From DASWOJ01 sp036398775 (GTDB lineage Bacteria > Pseudomonadota > Alphaproteobacteria > Acetobacterales > Acetobacteraceae): 19,307 bases of DNA. The notes beneath the pieces were generated by a model. The model searched no databases. It was given only the letters and a program-made list of their open reading frames with translations, and was not told the DNA's origin. A program made the position numbers and the translations under genes. The DNA is taken from the NCBI GenBank assembly GCA_036398775.1, contig DASWOJ010000237.1:1-19307 (forward strand), in the 5' to 3' direction. The stretch's first letter is position 1. Each line of letters opens with the position of its first letter. This document shows, in pieces, positions 1-7,674 of this stretch.

Positions 1-1346
1 TAGGCGTTCAGCACGGCGGCGGGGTCCACGTGCAGCCGCCCGGCCAGGGCCAGCGCGAAGGCATGCGCGCTGGCTGCATCGGCATCGCCCTTGTCGCCAT
101 CCGGGTCGGCCATCAGCGCCGGGTCAGACCACACGGGTTCGCCGTCCGGGCGCCAGGTGGCGTTCAGCGCCCAGCGTGGGGTTTGCTCGCCGGGGTAGTG
201 CTTGCCCGCGCCATACTGCACGACGGCGCCGGGCGCCCAGTGCGGGATCAGGCGCCCCATCAGCTTGCCGGCTTCCCGCCGCTTGGTGGGGCCGAGGGCG
301 TCCACGGTCCACTCCGCGCCCTCCGCGTCGCTGACGGACACGAAGGTTGGCTCCCCGCCCATGGTCAGGCGCAGGTCGCCGGCGTCCAGTGCATGATCCA
401 CTTCGGCGCCGGCAGCCAGGATGGCCGCCCATTGCGCGTCCGTGTAGGGCTTGGTGACGCGCGGCACCTCGTTCACGCGGGTAACCTGCATCTCCACGGC
501 GAACTCGGTTTCCGACGGTTCGAGCATGCCGCTGATCGGCGAGGCACTGGTGGGGTCAGGGCTGGCGGCCAGCGGAATGTGGCCCTCGCCGGCCATCAGG
601 CCGGAGGTGGCGTCAAGCCCGATCCAGCCGGCACCAGGCAGGTAGGCCTCGGCCCAGGCGTGCAGGTCGGTGAAGTCGCTGGTGGGGCCCTCCGGACCGG
701 TCAGCGGCTTCACGTCCGGCGCCAACTGGATGAGGTAGCCGGACACGAAGCGCGCGGCGTATCCCAGGTTCCGCAGGGCGTGCACCAGCAGCCAGGCGCT
801 GTCGCGGCAGGACCCCATCGCCTCGGCCAGGGTATGCTCGGGGTCCCACACGCCGGGTTCCATGCGGACGATATAGCCCACGCGCTCCTGCACCCGGCGG
901 TTCAGGTCCACCAGCATGTCTATGGTGCGGCGCTTGTGCAGCGGCACCTCCGCCAGCAGTTTTGCCAGCAGCGGACCAGGCGGGACGGTGCGGCGGAACG
1001 GCGCCAGTTCCTCCGCCAGCGTCGCATCATAGGTGAACGGCCACTCCTCCGCCTCCGGCTCCAGGAAGAAGCCGAACGGGTTGATCGTCGCCATGTCAGC
1101 CACGAGGTCCACCGTGACCTCGAAGTGCTTCACCCGCTCGGGAAAGACCACGCGGGCCAGGAAGTTGCCCTGCGGGTCCTGCTGCCAGTTGATGAAGTGC
1201 GGCTCGGGCGTCACCGTCAGCGAGTAGGACAGGATCGGCGTCCGGGTCTGCGGCGCCGGACGCAGACGTATGGTCTGCGGGCCAAGCTTCACCGGGCGGT
1301 CATAGCGGTAGCTCGTCCGGTGCATAAGGGCGGCGTGGATGCTCAT
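1..1346 (-). CDS. Transglutaminase-like protein, DUF2126 type (N-terminal part, cut by window edge)
   Basis: The gene starts at ATG 1346 and is still open at base 1, so about 448 N-terminal residues are visible. Residues 1-90 resemble the N-terminal beta domain of bacterial transglutaminases (MSIHAALMHRTSYRYDRPVK start). The papain-like core follows with a complete Cys-His-Asp set: C180 in GSCRDSAWLLVHALR, H229 in DLHAWAEAYLPG and D245 in GLDATSG. From about residue 305 (LRLTMGGEPTFVSVSD) the sequence enters the DUF2126 region, which in this family makes the whole protein about 1,100 residues long. The substrate of the family is not established; these genes often travel with circularly-permuted ATP-grasp and alpha-E genes, which would lie to the left. 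No good Shine-Dalgarno is seen before the ATG. Family assignment is from recognised motifs; the function is open. Confidence 0.9.
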   Translation of the reverse strand, partial: MSIHAALMHRTSYRYDRPVKLGPQTIRLRPAPQTRTPILSYSLTVTPEPHFINWQQDPQGNFLARVVFPERVKHFEVTVDLVADMATINPFGFFLEPEAEEWPFTYDATLAEELAPFRRTVPPGPLLAKLLAEVPLHKRRTIDMLVDLNRRVQERVGYIVRMEPGVWDPEHTLAEAMGSCRDSAWLLVHALRNLGYAARFVSGYLIQLAPDVKPLTGPEGPTSDFTDLHAWAEAYLPGAGWIGLDATSGLMAGEGHIPLAASPDPTSASPISGMLEPSETEFAVEMQVTRVNEVPRVTKPYTDAQWAAILAAGAEVDHALDAGDLRLTMGGEPTFVSVSDAEGAEWTVDALGPTKRREAGKLMGRLIPHWAPGAVVQYGAGKHYPGEQTPRWALNATWRPDGEPVWSDPALMADPDGDKGDADAASAHAFALALAGRLHVDPAAVLNA

Positions 1347-1533
1347 GCCGGGTGTGCCATGGTGGGATGCTTCGGATGGTGGCTGTGCATCGCAGCAACA
1401 TCGCCGGATGAAAGCGCGGGCGCAAGGCCAGGCGCAAGCGGCTCTGGACGCGCTGCCCCGCAGCAGCCCGGCGCAAGCCAGCGCTCAGCTGCAAGACCTT
1501 GCTGCGGAATGGAGACGGTGCGTCTTGGACCGA

Positions 1534-1551
1534 GGCTGCTGCTTTGCAGCC
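1534..1551 (-). terminator. Possible short terminator hairpin after the GGDEF-EAL gene
   Basis: GGCTGC (1534-1539) and GCAGCC (1546-1551) form a 6-bp stem with a six-base loop, three bases beyond the TAG of the GGDEF-EAL gene. There is no T-tract on either side, so intrinsic termination is only a guess. The rest of 1347-1554 shows no gene. Confidence 0.25.
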
Positions 1552-1554
1552 GTC

Positions 1555-3528
1555 CTAAGCCAGCAAAGGTTGCAGGACCGGGCACGGGATGGCCTGCCCG
1601 CCTGCCGCCAGCAGCGCCCATGTCTCGCCGATCGGCACAGGCCGGCTGAACAGGTAGCCCTGCGCTTCCGTGCATCCATCCAGCTGCAGCCGGAGCAGTT
1701 GCTCCTGCGTCTCGACGCCCTCCGCCGTCGTGGAGATGCCCAGGCTGGCGCCCAGCCCGGCGATGGCGCGCACGATCGCGCCGGAGCTGACGCGGTCCAG
1801 CACGTCGCAGATGAACATGCGGTCAATCTTGATCTTGTCGAACGGGAAGCTGTGCAGGTAGCTGAGGGAGCTGTAGCCGGTGCCGAAGTCGTCCATGGCG
1901 ACCCGCACGCCAAGCGCGCGCAGGGCATGGAGCATCGCCAGGGTGCCGGGGCTGTCATTCAGCAGCACGGACTCCGTGATCTCCAATTCCAGCCGCTCTG
2001 CCGCCAGGCCGGACCCGGCCAGCGCGGCCTGGATTGTCTGGACCAGCAAAGGATCGCGGAACTGCACAGCCGAAAGATTGACGGCGACGCCGACCGTCGG
2101 CGGCCAGGCTGCGGCATCCTGGCAGGCGGTCCGGACCACCCACTCGCCGACCGGCAGGATCAAGCCTGTCTCTTCCGCCAGCGCGATGAAATCGACGGGC
2201 GGGACCAGGCCGCGGGTTGGATGCTGCCACCGCAACAGCGCCTCGAACCCGACGATGGCGCCGCTTTGCAGACTCACCAGCGGTTGGTAGAAGACGCGCA
2301 GCTCGTTTCGTTCCAGCGCCAGCCGCAAATCAAGCTCGGCCTGGCGCCGGGCGAGATGGCTAGCATCCATCGCCGGCTCGAAGAACCGGGCGCCGCCGCG
2401 GTGCTCGGCCTTCGCGCGGTGCAGCGCCATGTCGGCGTGGCGCAGCAGCGTATCCGCGCTGGCGCCGTCCCCTGGCGCGACGGCGATGCCGATACTCACT
2501 CCCACGGTGGCAAAGCGCGGACTAGGCTGGCCGTCGTCGCCCGGCGATGGCAGCTCGAACGGATCCGCGAACGCTGCCGTGATGCGCTCCGCGATCCGTC
2601 CGGCGCTGTCCGGCAGCGCCGCCTCTGCGATCACTACCGCGAACTCGTCCCCGCCCAGCCGGGCCACCAGGTCCACCTCACGCATGCAGGCGTGGATACG
2701 CTCGCCGGCCAGTTGCAGCAGGCGGTCCCCCGCGGGATGGCCGAGCAGGTCGTTGACGTCCTTGAACCGGTCGAGGTTCAACAGCATGACTGCAAACGGC
2801 TGGCCCCGCGATACCCTGGCCAAGTCCTGCTCAAGCCGGTCACGCAGCATCACGCGGTTAGGCAGGCTGGTGAGCACGTCGTGCCGGGCGAAGAACGCCG
2901 CCGTCTGCTCGGCCTTCCGGTGCGCGGTGATGTCGTCGGTGATGGACAGCCATCCGCCATCCTCCAACGGCTGGACCTGGACCTGTATCACCACGCCGGG
3001 CCGAGGCTCCTCGATTATGGTCGAGGCCGTGCGGGTCAGGATGCAGCGCTTCCGGCTGGCATACACATCGTCCGCCGCGAGCCCGGCGAAACAGCCTGCG
3101 GCGTGGCTGAGGGCGAGCATGTCGCGGAACAAGGTGCCTGGCCGCACCTCGTCTGGCGTCAGGCTGCACAGCTTGGCATAGCGGGCATTGGCGGCGACCA
3201 GCCTTTCGTGCCGGTCATAGATAGCGACGCCTTGGCCAAGATGAGCCAGCATCGCGTCGAACCGCCCCTGAAGCGCATCCTGGCCGGACGAGGGCGCCGC
3301 GGGGCGGGCCAGACGCACGACGGCCGGACCGAAGATGCAGGCCAAACCACCGGCCAGCATGCATGCCGCCGCGCCGGACCCGACCAGCAGTTCGGAGTCC
3401 CACTCACCCGCAGACACCTGCTGCAATTGGGACATCGCAGAACTGGCGTCCAGCTCAGTCCATGCAAACGTGCCACCGAGAACAGCCGCGGCAGCCAGGG
3501 TCAGCAGGGACAACGTGCGCAGCAGCAT
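1555..3528 (-). CDS. Membrane-bound PAS-GGDEF-EAL c-di-GMP enzyme
   Basis: This 657-aa protein probably both makes and degrades cyclic di-GMP at the inner membrane. There are two hydrophobic segments (about 4-23 and 47-70). A PAS-like sensor domain (about 85-200) leads by a short linker into the GGDEF domain (about 210-380) and the EAL domain (about 395-640). GGDEF is intact at 292-296, and the inhibitory I-site RxxD is intact at 283-286, exactly five residues upstream. The EAL side keeps E429-A-L, N484, the ELEITES stretch near 514-520, DDFGTGYSS (D546/D547), the K565-I-K-I-D strand, AEGVET (603) and QGYLFSRP (623-630). Nothing catalytic appears lost, so I expect both activities, with the PAS domain or I-site setting the balance. 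The start at ATG 3528 has GGAG about eight bases upstream. The gene lies 135 bp downstream of the serine hydrolase on the same strand and could be cotranscribed. The PAS signal is unknown. Confidence 0.93.
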   Translation of the reverse strand: MLLRTLSLLTLAAAAVLGGTFAWTELDASSAMSQLQQVSAGEWDSELLVGSGAAACMLAGGLACIFGPAVVRLARPAAPSSGQDALQGRFDAMLAHLGQGVAIYDRHERLVAANARYAKLCSLTPDEVRPGTLFRDMLALSHAAGCFAGLAADDVYASRKRCILTRTASTIIEEPRPGVVIQVQVQPLEDGGWLSITDDITAHRKAEQTAAFFARHDVLTSLPNRVMLRDRLEQDLARVSRGQPFAVMLLNLDRFKDVNDLLGHPAGDRLLQLAGERIHACMREVDLVARLGGDEFAVVIAEAALPDSAGRIAERITAAFADPFELPSPGDDGQPSPRFATVGVSIGIAVAPGDGASADTLLRHADMALHRAKAEHRGGARFFEPAMDASHLARRQAELDLRLALERNELRVFYQPLVSLQSGAIVGFEALLRWQHPTRGLVPPVDFIALAEETGLILPVGEWVVRTACQDAAAWPPTVGVAVNLSAVQFRDPLLVQTIQAALAGSGLAAERLELEITESVLLNDSPGTLAMLHALRALGVRVAMDDFGTGYSSLSYLHSFPFDKIKIDRMFICDVLDRVSSGAIVRAIAGLGASLGISTTAEGVETQEQLLRLQLDGCTEAQGYLFSRPVPIGETWALLAAGGQAIPCPVLQPLLA

Positions 3529-3663
3529 CGGCTTCTCCGCAGTCCGTCAAGGCGCGGCGCCAACATCGGCTCCGCAACGACCGCCGCTTCACAGCCTATG
3601 CCAGCCGGGTTACCGAGAGGTGAATGGGCGGCATCCGCCGCGCCGCCGGTGCGGCTGAAGGGT

Positions 3664-4908
3664 TCAGTCCACCACCGCGGCATAGGTGAGTACGCGTAGC
3701 TCCTTGCGGATCGGATAGGTCGAAGAAGGGGTGAGCTGGGTCAGCAGCACCACGGCCATGTCTTCCGCCGGGTCTATCCAGAACGCCGTGCTGGCCGCCC
3801 CGCCCCAGGCATACTCGCCGGGGGTGCCGACGATCTGCGCACGGGCTGGGTCCAGCATGACGGAGAAGCCAAGGCCGAAGCCGATCCCCTCATAGCTGCT
3901 CTCGCTGAACCGGGCCTGGCCCATCGCGGCCATGTCGCCGCGCAGGTGGTTGCTGGTCATGAGAGCGACGGTCTTGCGGCCCAGCAGCCGCTGCCCATTC
4001 AGGGTGCCGCCGCCCAGCATCATCCTGCAGAACCGCAAGTAGTCTCCCGCGGTGGACACCAGCCCGCCGCCGCCGGACTGAATCGTCCGGGGCTGTGCGA
4101 AGCGGCCCGTCGCGGGATCATCCAGCAGCGCCAGTTTGCCGTCGGGTCCGCGGCCGTAGTTCGCGGCGAACCGGCCTTGCTTCTCCGGCGGGCAGTGGAA
4201 CGCGGTATCGGACATGCCCAGCGGAGCCAGCACGCGGTCGTGCAGGAAGTCCCCGAATCCCCGGCCCGACAGCACGGCCACCAACTGACCCACCACGTCA
4301 GTGGCGATGCTGTAGTTCCAGGCCGCGCCGGGCTGCGCCAACAGGGGCATGGCGGCGGCGAGGTCCACGACCTCCGCCAAGCTGCGGTCCGCGGTTTGGA
4401 AGTCCACCCCGGCGTCCCGATACATCGCATCCACCGGAGTCGCCTGCATGAAGCCGTAGGTCAGGCCGCTCGTATGGGTCAACAGGTCGCGGTAGGTGAT
4501 CCCGCGCTCCATCGGCACGGGGTCGCGGCCTTCGCCGTCCCATACCCGGGTGTCCCGGAAGGCCGGCAGCACGGCGCTGACGGGATCGTCGAGCTGGAAC
4601 AGCCCGTCCTCATACAGCATCATCAGCGCCACGCTCGCGAGCGGCTTGGTCATCGAGTAGATGCGGACGAGGGTGTCCGGCGCCATCGCCAGGCCGCGCT
4701 CCAGGTCCGCGTGGCCGCAGCACTCCTGGTAAGCCACCCGGCCCCGCCGCAGAACGGTCACCGACATGCCGGGCAGGCGGCCGCTGTCCACCCAGCGCCG
4801 CATCCAGCCGTCTATGCGCCGCAGCCGCTCCCCAGATAGGCCGACGCTCTCCGGTGCCGTCACGTCCATGCCGTCCATCGTTGCTGCCCCGCTTATGTCC
4901 GCATCCAT
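3664..4908 (-). CDS. Class C beta-lactamase-like serine hydrolase / family VIII esterase
   Basis: This 414-aa protein belongs to the beta-lactamase class C superfamily, which includes penicillin-binding proteins, D-aminopeptidases and family VIII carboxylesterases (EstB-like). The nucleophile motif SxxK is S85-M-T-K88. The second motif Tyr is Y199 in WNYSIATDVVG. The third motif appears as WGG at 368-370, which is typical of family VIII esterases rather than the KTG of true beta-lactamases, so an esterase or transesterase is more likely than a resistance enzyme. There is no convincing signal peptide, which suggests a cytoplasmic protein. The start is uncertain: ATG 4908 gives MDADIS, but M11 (4878) and M14 (4869) are also possible and GGGG lies just before M11. 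It is divergent from the ABM gene with only 58 bp between the annotated starts. The physiological substrate cannot be told from sequence. Confidence 0.88.
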   Translation of the reverse strand: MDADISGAATMDGMDVTAPESVGLSGERLRRIDGWMRRWVDSGRLPGMSVTVLRRGRVAYQECCGHADLERGLAMAPDTLVRIYSMTKPLASVALMMLYEDGLFQLDDPVSAVLPAFRDTRVWDGEGRDPVPMERGITYRDLLTHTSGLTYGFMQATPVDAMYRDAGVDFQTADRSLAEVVDLAAAMPLLAQPGAAWNYSIATDVVGQLVAVLSGRGFGDFLHDRVLAPLGMSDTAFHCPPEKQGRFAANYGRGPDGKLALLDDPATGRFAQPRTIQSGGGGLVSTAGDYLRFCRMMLGGGTLNGQRLLGRKTVALMTSNHLRGDMAAMGQARFSESSYEGIGFGLGFSVMLDPARAQIVGTPGEYAWGGAASTAFWIDPAEDMAVVLLTQLTPSSTYPIRKELRVLTYAAVVD

Positions 4909-4966
4909 CCTAGCCGCGTCCGTCCCGGCATGGGACAGTCACGGCGCACACAGGAAGGAGAGCGTC

Positions 4967-5275
4967 ATGATCCATGTCATCGCCATCATCACCACGCAGC
5001 CGGGCCAGCGGGAGGCCGTATTGCAGGAGTTCCGGGCCAATGTCCCCGCCGTGCTGGCCGAGGCCGGGTGCATCGAGTACGGCCCCGCCGTGGACGCGGC
5101 GGACGGCCCGGCGTCGCAGGCCCGGCTGGGGCCGGACACCTTCGTGGTGGTCGAGAAGTGGGCCGACATGGCCGCGCTGGCCGCCCATGCCGCGGCGCCG
5201 CACATGGCGGCCTATGGCGCCAAGGTCAGGGACATGCTGGCCAGCCGGACCATACACATCCTGTCCCCGGCCTGA
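4967..5275 (+). CDS. ABM-domain (antibiotic biosynthesis monooxygenase) family protein
   Basis: This 102-aa protein has the ferredoxin-like ABM fold pattern: a first strand MIHVIAIITTQPG, a helix with LQEFRANVPAVLAEAGC, a central strand TFVVVEKWADMAALAAH and an AAPHMAAYGAKV helix. Members include quinol monooxygenases (YgiN type) and many small dimeric proteins of unknown activity, acting without cofactor or with heme. The start at ATG 4967 is set by an excellent Shine-Dalgarno, GGAAGGAG at 4953-4960; the same open frame continues upstream (to 4766), but only antisense to the serine hydrolase. The length is normal for the family. It is a single gene, followed by a hairpin and then the alpha/beta hydrolase on the same strand. 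The substrate is unknown. Confidence 0.85.
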   Translation: MIHVIAIITTQPGQREAVLQEFRANVPAVLAEAGCIEYGPAVDAADGPASQARLGPDTFVVVEKWADMAALAAHAAAPHMAAYGAKVRDMLASRTIHILSPA

Positions 5276-5367
5276 TTGCGTGGCTGCGGCACAGGCGGAC
5301 AACGCTGCCTCCGGCCAGATGTTGCACGAACGGCCCGGCGGATCCGCAATGCCTGACCCGTGGGACG

Positions 5368-5405
5368 CCGGCTTGGCCGCAGGCGTCGCCTGCTGGATAA
5401 GCCGG
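5368..5405 (+). terminator. Two-tier hairpin between the ABM gene and the alpha/beta hydrolase
   Basis: CCGGCTT (5368-5374) pairs perfectly with AAGCCGG (5399-5405), and inside it GCAGG (5379-5383) pairs with CCTGC (5389-5393); an adjacent C-G pair can extend the inner stem. The structure begins 92 bases after the ABM stop and 148 bases before the hydrolase GTG. It lacks a T-tract, so it is either a Rho-assisted terminator or a leader structure. Nothing else was recognised in the 277-bp gap. Confidence 0.4.
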
Positions 5406-5552
5406 GCCGCGCGCCAGGCTGGCGGTTCCCGGCTGCCCGATGGATCATGGAGAGCATAGCTTGAACCAGAACATGCGGCTGTTGGCCGTCCGAACCCTGG
5501 ACCGCCCCGTGCTCCTGGTTCCAGGCAGGTCTGGCCGAAAAGGTCCTGAAGC

Positions 5553-6431
5553 GTGACCGAGCATTGGCGCGCCGCGGTCCAGCGCGAGGCGCACGTGGCC
5601 GAGCCGCCGCGGCAGGCGACGCAGCAGGAATGGGAGCAGGCGCAGGTCCGCGGCGACGTCACCTACTTGGAGGCCGGCCCGCGCGATGGCGTGCCTGTCG
5701 TGTTTCTGCACGGAATCGGCGGCGGCGCACGTGGCTTCCTGCCGCAACTTGACGGCCTGCGCGATGCCTGCCGCGTCATCGCATGGGACATGCCGGGCTA
5801 CGGCGGTTCGGCCCCGTTGGAACTGGTCAGCATGGACTCGCTCACGGCGGCGCTGGCTGGCTTCTTGCAGGAGCTGGGGCTGGACCGTCCGGTGCTGGTC
5901 GGGCACAGCCTGGGCGGGATGCTGGTGCAGCGGCTGCTGTCGGCCCAGCCTGATGCCGCTGGGGCTGTGGTGCTGGCGCAGACCAGCGCCAGCTTCGGCA
6001 GCAAGGACCCGGCCTGGGCCGAAGGCTTCATCCGCGACCGGCTGGGACCGTTGGATGCGGGGCATGGCATGGCGGACCTTGCCGACGGGATCGTTGCGGA
6101 GCAGTCCGGGGAGAGTCCGGACCCCGATGGGATGGCTTTGGCGCGCGAGTGCTTCGCCCGCACGCCGGACAGCACCTACCGCGACACGGTGATGGCGCTG
6201 CCGGGTTTCGACCTGCGGGACGCGCTGCCGCGGGTCCAGGTGCCGACCTTGGTCCTGGCCGGCAGCCTGGACCGCAACGCCCCGCCTGCCGGGATGCGCC
6301 GCATGGCCGAGCGCATCCCGGGTGCCGAATACGTCGAGTTGCCCGGCGCCGGCCACCTCGCCCACCTTGAGCAACCCGCTGCCTTCAACGCCGCCGTGCG
6401 GAGATTCCTGGATGCGGGGGTCAGCCGCTAG
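5553..6431 (+). CDS. Alpha/beta hydrolase (3-oxoadipate enol-lactonase-like fold)
   Basis: This 292-aa cytosolic alpha/beta hydrolase begins at GTG 5553. That is the furthest possible start, because an in-frame TGA lies at 5547-5549; AAAAGG is nine bases upstream. Oxyanion-hole motif HGIGG is at 53-57. The nucleophile elbow GHSLGG has S119, the acid is D240 in LVLAGSLDRNAPP, and the catalytic His is H268 in GAGHLAHLEQP, so the triad is complete. A cap region lies roughly between residues 145 and 215. The overall pattern resembles enol-lactonase/MhpC-type hydrolases, but these are easily confused and the substrate cannot be assigned. A RutD role was considered because rutB lies 7 kb away, but no RutD-specific resemblance was seen. 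The gene converges with the minus-strand small secreted protein gene across a strong inverted repeat. Confidence 0.88.
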   Translation: MTEHWRAAVQREAHVAEPPRQATQQEWEQAQVRGDVTYLEAGPRDGVPVVFLHGIGGGARGFLPQLDGLRDACRVIAWDMPGYGGSAPLELVSMDSLTAALAGFLQELGLDRPVLVGHSLGGMLVQRLLSAQPDAAGAVVLAQTSASFGSKDPAWAEGFIRDRLGPLDAGHGMADLADGIVAEQSGESPDPDGMALARECFARTPDSTYRDTVMALPGFDLRDALPRVQVPTLVLAGSLDRNAPPAGMRRMAERIPGAEYVELPGAGHLAHLEQPAAFNAAVRRFLDAGVSR

Positions 6432-6522
6432 GCGGGCCTGCGCGGCGTTGCGGACAGGCAATCCACCGCCGCGCCAAGCCGCACCTAGCCTGTTGAAGCC
6501 GCCGCGTCGCGGCTGCCGCTAC

Positions 6523-6583
6523 GCAGGCTCGCGCGGCCTGCCGAACAGATGGCCTACGGCCGTGCCAGGCCGCGCAAGCCTGC
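6523..6583. terminator. Large inverted repeat, probable bidirectional terminator
   Basis: The arm at 6523-6540 (GCAGGCTCGCGCGGCCTG) pairs with 6566-6583 at 17 of 18 positions; the only mismatch is 6530 against 6576. The 25-base spacer contains a second small dyad, GGCC-tac-GGCC (6551-6561). The element lies between convergent genes (alpha/beta hydrolase ending at 6431 on plus, small secreted protein ending at 6703 on minus), as expected for a two-way terminator. There is no long T-run on either side, though TTGGGTTCTC follows on plus. It could also be a copy of a dispersed palindromic repeat. Confidence 0.6.
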
Positions 6584-6706
6584 TTGGGTTCTCATCCGTG
6601 CGCAAACCTCCAGAGGTTCGCTTAAAGCCAGCAACGCGAGCGCAATCAGGCCCGCTGCAAGCGTTCTCCGCAGGGCCGCACCTGCTGGCGTGACAGCGGC
6701 GTTCAA
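6554..6706 (-). CDS. Possible 50-aa membrane peptide coupled to the secreted protein gene
   Basis: A TTG at 6706 overlaps the TGA of the upstream small secreted protein gene (TTGA), and a 50-codon frame runs from it to TAG at 6554-6556. The peptide begins MNAAVTPAGAALRRT and has one hydrophobic stretch (about residues 15-29, LAAGLIALALLALSE) preceded by two arginines, as in a single-pass membrane protein or uncleaved signal. The stop codon lies in the loop of the 6523-6583 inverted repeat, so the 3' coding end overlaps one arm. The frame is part of a longer stop-free stretch, which is common by chance at this GC content, so this is only a candidate. No family was recognised. Confidence 0.3.
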   Translation of the reverse strand: MNAAVTPAGAALRRTLAAGLIALALLALSEPLEVCARMRTQAGLRGLARP

Positions 6707-6933
6707 CGCCAGTGCCCGGGGATCAAGCGGCCCCACCGGTCGTAATGAGGCCGCACCCAAAACGCCGGGCGCGGGCCACGGTAAACCGGCGGCGGCCCGT
6801 ACACCGGAACTGGACGAGGCACCACGACCACCGGCTCCCGCCAGCCCCACCGCGTCCAATAGGCATGGGCGGGCTGAGAGGCGGTCACGACCGTCCCTAT
6901 GCTCACGACTCCTGCCATCACCGCTCGCAACAT
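6703..6933 (-). CDS. Small secreted Pro/Trp/Tyr-rich protein ending in PGHW
   Basis: The product is 76 aa with a clear Sec signal: MLRAVMAGVVSIGTVVTASQ, then cleavage after PAHA (about residue 24). The mature part of about 52 residues is rich in Pro, Val, Tyr, Trp and Arg, with a VPRPVPVYGPPPVYRGPRP stretch and the C-terminus DRWGRLIPGHWR. Short exported proteins with a W-x-PGHW ending are common in alphaproteobacteria, often annotated as hypothetical, and may be envelope-associated; the function is unknown. Three starts are stacked (TTG 6939, ATG 6936, ATG 6933). I chose 6933 because GGAGG (6941-6945) is then seven bases away, but 6936 is possible. The 175-bp upstream gap (6940-7114) must carry its promoter; I could not assign boxes with confidence. 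Confidence 0.75.
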   Translation of the reverse strand: MLRAVMAGVVSIGTVVTASQPAHAYWTRWGWREPVVVVPRPVPVYGPPPVYRGPRPAFWVRPHYDRWGRLIPGHWR

Positions 6934-7114
6934 CATCAAGCCTCCAAATTATCAGGCATCCGAGCGTTTTACTGTCCCCGCGTTGCTGTCGTGTGTCCGA
7001 ATTGTAACAAAGATTGGAGGCATGGAGCAGATTGGAGCCAGGCCGCGGCGCTGGACTGCCGGCCTGAACATGCCGGCAGCCGACATCGGCAGGCGCGGCT
7101 TGCGTCAAGGCGTT

Positions 7115-7558
7115 CTAGAACTTCGCGATCAGCCCAAGCCCGGCGAACATGAACAGCGCCCCCGCGATCCGGCCCCAGCTTGCCGGGCGCACGTCGAACC
7201 CCAGCAGGCCGTAATGGTCCAGCACGAGCGACATCGACACCGTCGCCGTGACGGTCAGGGCGATGAACACCCCGGACCCGACCTGACCCGCCACGAACAA
7301 CTGCGACAGGATGAAGGTCGCTCCCATCACCCCGCCGACCCACGCCCACCAGGGCGCCGCCGCCAGCTTGTCGGCGCCGGGCCATGCAAGCTGGCCGGAT
7401 ACCAGGCCGAACACCACCGCGCTCGCCGTCGTCACCAGGCCGATCACCACGGCGGCCTGCATCTGGCCGATGCTCTTGCCCAGCGTCGAGTTGCAGCCGG
7501 CCAGCACCGCGTTCAGCAGGCCGGAGCAGGCCGCAAACACGTATAGGAACACCTTCAT
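7115..7558 (-). CDS. DMT-superfamily transporter, DUF606 (YdcZ-like)
   Basis: This 147-aa inner-membrane protein has about five hydrophobic helices (about 3-22, 33-54, 69-88, 93-115 and 129-145), matching the half-size DUF606 branch of the drug/metabolite transporter superfamily. Characteristic segments are LNAVLAGCNSTLGK near residue 15, WWAWVGGVMGA near 70 and a VGSGVFIALTVTATVSMSL helix near 94-110. Half-size members generally work as dimers; substrates are mostly unknown. The start at ATG 7558 (MKVFLYVF) is fixed by AAGGAGG about seven bases upstream; the frame is open further upstream, but that part is not protein-like. It is divergent from sucC with 116 bp between the starts. Confidence 0.88.
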   Translation of the reverse strand: MKVFLYVFAACSGLLNAVLAGCNSTLGKSIGQMQAAVVIGLVTTASAVVFGLVSGQLAWPGADKLAAAPWWAWVGGVMGATFILSQLFVAGQVGSGVFIALTVTATVSMSLVLDHYGLLGFDVRPASWGRIAGALFMFAGLGLIAKF

Positions 7559-7586
7559 GTATAATCCTCCTTGGCCCACCGCCAAA

Positions 7587-7649
7587 GCGCGGCGGCGGCC
7601 AGGGTTGCCGCGGCACGGCGGCTGAGGCATTCAGGGTCCGCCGCCGCGC
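7587..7649. repeat. 12-bp perfect inverted repeat in the sucC leader
   Basis: GCGCGGCGGCGG (7587-7598) is exactly complementary to CCGCCGCCGCGC (7638-7649), with 39 bases between, all within the 116-bp gap between the DUF606 gene and sucC. In RNA the stem would end 25 bases before the sucC ATG. The arms are low-complexity GC triplets, so chance is not excluded. Confidence 0.35.
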
Positions 7650-7674
7650 ATGTGACGCAATCGGAGCCGACACG

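Noticed and set aside
30..1649. 539-codon open frame on plus over the transglutaminase
   Set aside because: The opposite strand encodes a transglutaminase with complete Cys-His-Asp triad; the plus frame has no domain.
1339..3699. 786-codon open frame on plus, opposite the GGDEF-EAL gene
   Set aside because: It is rich in Arg, Gln, His and Ala without domains and is exactly antisense to a gene with intact catalytic motifs; long antisense frames are normal at this GC content.
5553..6431. RutD (aminoacrylate hydrolase) partner for rutB
   Set aside because: It shares only the general alpha/beta hydrolase motifs, lies more than 7 kb away and has no RutD-specific similarity that I can see.
7003..7011. 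TTGTAACAA palindrome upstream of the small secreted protein gene
   Set aside because: It is a nine-base dyad with no second copy nearby and no spacing to clear promoter boxes; too weak to call.
7015..7546. GGAGG followed by ATG (7021) on plus opening a frame antisense to the DUF606 gene
   Set aside because: The Shine-Dalgarno looks good, but the product is a His/Arg/Pro-rich antisense of a clear membrane protein; the match is probably chance.
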